Positions 62,428 to 64,000 of a stretch of 64,000 nucleotides of DNA are shown one piece after another; positions within the stretch are counted from its first letter, which is position 1; every line of letters starts with the position of its first letter. Made by a program: the position numbers and the translations under genes. Origin of the DNA: Corynebacterium kroppenstedtii DSM 44385. GTDB lineage: Bacteria > Actinomycetota > Actinomycetes > Mycobacteriales > Mycobacteriaceae. The stretch covers positions 2,294,001 to 2,358,000 of the forward strand of contig NC_012704.1 of NCBI RefSeq assembly GCF_000023145.1, given 5' to 3'. The notes beneath the pieces were generated by a model. The model had not been told where the DNA came from and did not search any database. It was given only the letters and a program-made list of their open reading frames with translations.

Positions 62428-62601
62428 TTTATGTTTTGCTGCTCTTCTCAGCTTCAATGGCTAGCGGTATTATCGCTAATAAAGTAGCTCATGATTCACG
62501 GTAAAATTTATTTATGTGACCGGTGTAGTAGTTGTCCGCGGACATAGCTCTCGGCATATGTGAAGCGCTGATGCTTGTCTTTGGTTAAGGAGATTCTTTC
62601 A

Positions 62602-63024
62602 ATGGGAGAAGATTCAGAGAAGATTGCCGAGTTGGAGCAGAGGATCGAGCATCTATCTATCCAAGTCGAACGCCTCATTGACCTGCACAACCCTTTCCCA
62701 TCGCCGTTGACACCGTTTCGAAAAAGAGCCATGTTAAATGCCCTCACTTTCGAACAAGAGACATTAGCTATCAAACTCTTAGGAGCGGTAAGCGCTTTCA
62801 ACAAAGGTGAAAAGGTTGACATCAATCAGGGTTTACTGCCATTTCCTCACGAAACCGTTGCGCTTTTTAACGACTATGCAGACGGGGGAACAATCGACGC
62901 CAATCAAGTAAAGAACATGATAAAAACGTTCATTCCAGGTGGCGATGCTTCCGTCCACGACCTGCTCGAGGCGTGGGAGGCAGGTCAGAATAGAATTCGA
63001 CCCAACAACGACGAACACCACTGA
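62602..63024 (+). CDS. 140-residue coiled-coil protein, unknown
   Basis: ATG 62602 with aaggag nine bases upstream. The N-terminus is a heptad-like coiled coil (DSEKIAELEQRIEHLSIQVE), followed by a helical part and an acidic end. No membrane segment or signal. More A/T-rich than the core genes. I do not recognise the family. The region to 63296 after it shows nothing further. Confidence 0.6.
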   Translation: MGEDSEKIAELEQRIEHLSIQVERLIDLHNPFPSPLTPFRKRAMLNALTFEQETLAIKLLGAVSAFNKGEKVDINQGLLPFPHETVALFNDYADGGTIDANQVKNMIKTFIPGGDASVHDLLEAWEAGQNRIRPNNDEHH

Positions 63025-63296
63025 TCGACTAGATAACCATCACATTAATCATGCCTACAATGGGCACCGTTCCGACGTGCCGTGGGCTGTGATCCTAGGC
63101 GTTTACTCTATCTTCTACTCTTTCCAAGGCCCTGTCTTGAACCAACACTGTCGACGTAGAGAGACGTTTAGGCCGATGCGAGCTTGATACTAATCAGCGC
63201 ATTCAGCGAAACACCTTGTGTTTGATTTGCAATAGCGAATTAATGATGCTTGTTCGCTGAGCGTGGGCTCCCTGGCGTGAAGCTCGGAAAGTAGAG

Positions 63297-63452
63297 CTAT
63301 TTTTCCTCGGTCTTTTCTTTGCCGCTTTGGAAAAAGGCTTTAAAGCCTTTTTCTTGAAGCTCAGGATTCTCACGCATTCTTATCCTGAGACCGAGAATCC
63401 TCCCGATAACGGCTCCTGATAAAACAATTATGGAAATGGCATATAAAGGCAT
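63297..63452 (-). CDS. 51-residue membrane protein, tandem paralogue 1
   Basis: ATG 63452 follows aaggagc. One hydrophobic helix at residues 4-24 (YAISIIVLSGAVIGRILGL), then RMRENPELQEKG and a Lys/Glu tail. Same length and pattern as the gene at 63743-63898: both start MPL, both have R-M-R-[ED]-N-P-E-L-Q-x-K-G and F-Q-x-x-K. The N-terminus-out or -in topology is open. Unknown family; see findings. Confidence 0.6.
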   Translation of the reverse strand: MPLYAISIIVLSGAVIGRILGLRIRMRENPELQEKGFKAFFQSGKEKTEEK

Positions 63453-63742
63453 GGCCTGCTCCTTAACTATCGTGAATTTTTATCAATACAGGCTTACTGC
63501 TCATTCCCGCGAGACCGTTTCTCCAAGGGTACACAGAAAGGTCGCAGTACCCACATCTGTCAAACATAAGTGAAAACACCACTAACCAGCACAGAAGCTA
63601 TTAAGTAATAACAAACGGTTGACGGGGAAAAGTTTTAGTCATTAATCCAAGACCCTGGCCACAAGAAAGACCCCACACCGCCCCGGCATCTTAACCCTTT
63701 GCTCCGCGTGGAACTCTCTGTAAATAAGCTCGGATCATAGGA

Positions 63743-63898
63743 CTATTGGCGCTCGGCCTGACCCTTGTCCTTCTGGAACAATATTTTTAGACCTTTTCCT
63801 TGAAGCTCGGGGTTGTCTCTCATTCGTTTGATGAGACCAAGGGCGTACCCGATACTTCCTCCTGCTAAGACCACGATGAAGACGACGAATAGTGGCAT
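63743..63898 (-). CDS. 51-residue membrane protein, tandem paralogue 2
   Basis: ATG 63898 with aaggagc six bases upstream. Helix FVVFIVVLAGGSIGYALGL, then KRMRDNPELQGKGLKILFQ and a charged end. Paralogue of the gene at 63297, same strand, 290 bases apart, and the ribosome-site surroundings (taaggagc) also match. The gap between them (63453-63742) holds the leader of the first gene and no other frame. Confidence 0.65.
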   Translation of the reverse strand: MPLFVVFIVVLAGGSIGYALGLIKRMRDNPELQGKGLKILFQKDKGQAERQ

Positions 63899-64000
63899 AT
63901 CCCGCTCCTTAATCTCTCGTGAGGGCTTCAATGGCAGGGCTTGCTACCCACGTCCAAAAGAAGGTTTCTCCGACGGCAGCTAATTCCGCTATGACCAAGT

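Overview
The window is a 64 kb piece of an actinobacterial chromosome, almost certainly a Corynebacterium. The order holB, class III adenylate cyclase, topA, cspA, DUF1998 helicase, Tad pilus genes, ssd, 6C small RNA, holin-like membrane protein, alpha/beta hydrolase, marP, NUDIX, TlpA-like thioredoxin, nth, small membrane protein, cAMP receptor (glxR/crp), metallo-beta-lactamase fold, ridA, whiB, penicillin-binding protein, metallophosphoesterase is the one I know from Mycobacterium tuberculosis (about Rv3644c to Rv3683) and C. glutamicum. The GlxR protein is very close to the C. glutamicum one. The oleate hydratase and secreted lipid hydrolases suggest a lipophilic skin-type species, with the C. 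kroppenstedtii group as my best guess; the species is inference only.

Layout. 1-2.1 kb: an MFS transporter cut by the window edge, divergent from a short-chain dehydrogenase. 2.1-2.9 kb: a small islet bounded by tRNA-Thr and a 31-base exact copy of its 3' end, holding a 53-residue gene and copy A of a dispersed inverted-repeat element. 3-6 kb: holB and the adenylate cyclase. 6-20.3 kb: a block absent from the usual cyclase-topA junction, with two acyl-CoA-ligase-like genes around an A/T-rich 3-hydroxyacyl-CoA dehydrogenase, two secreted SGNH hydrolases (one with a 54-residue peptide gene just behind it), oleate hydratase, a quinone-oxidoreductase-type enzyme, a Tat-exported GH1 enzyme and a secreted lipase. 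20.3-28.5 kb: topA, cspA, a secreted TAP-type hydrolase and a helicase. 28.5-33.8 kb: a Tad locus on the minus strand in which Ssd and TadA are one 824-residue frame. 33.8-47.6 kb: the conserved 6C RNA, marP, nth, glxR, whiB and PBP region, with copy B of the repeat behind glxR. 47.7-53.5 kb: tRNA-Pro, an IsdG-type haem monooxygenase, a thioesterase-like protein, an aldo-keto reductase, a ClC transporter and a CDF zinc exporter. 54-60.5 kb: a complete Mrp antiporter operon (A with fused B, C, D, E, F, G). 60.8-64 kb: a secreted protein of unknown role, then an A/T-rich accessory tail with a frameshifted gene, tiny membrane proteins and two tandem 51-residue paralogues.

How it may work together. 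The 6-20 kb block reads as an outside-in lipid-use set: secreted esterases and lipase release fatty acids, oleate hydratase hydrates unsaturated ones, ligases activate acyl chains and the dehydrogenase oxidises 3-hydroxyacyl-CoA. A good match to the GlxR site upstream of oleate hydratase, with the cyclase and glxR both in this window, raises the possibility of cAMP control. Most functions come from family motifs read by eye; no database search was possible.
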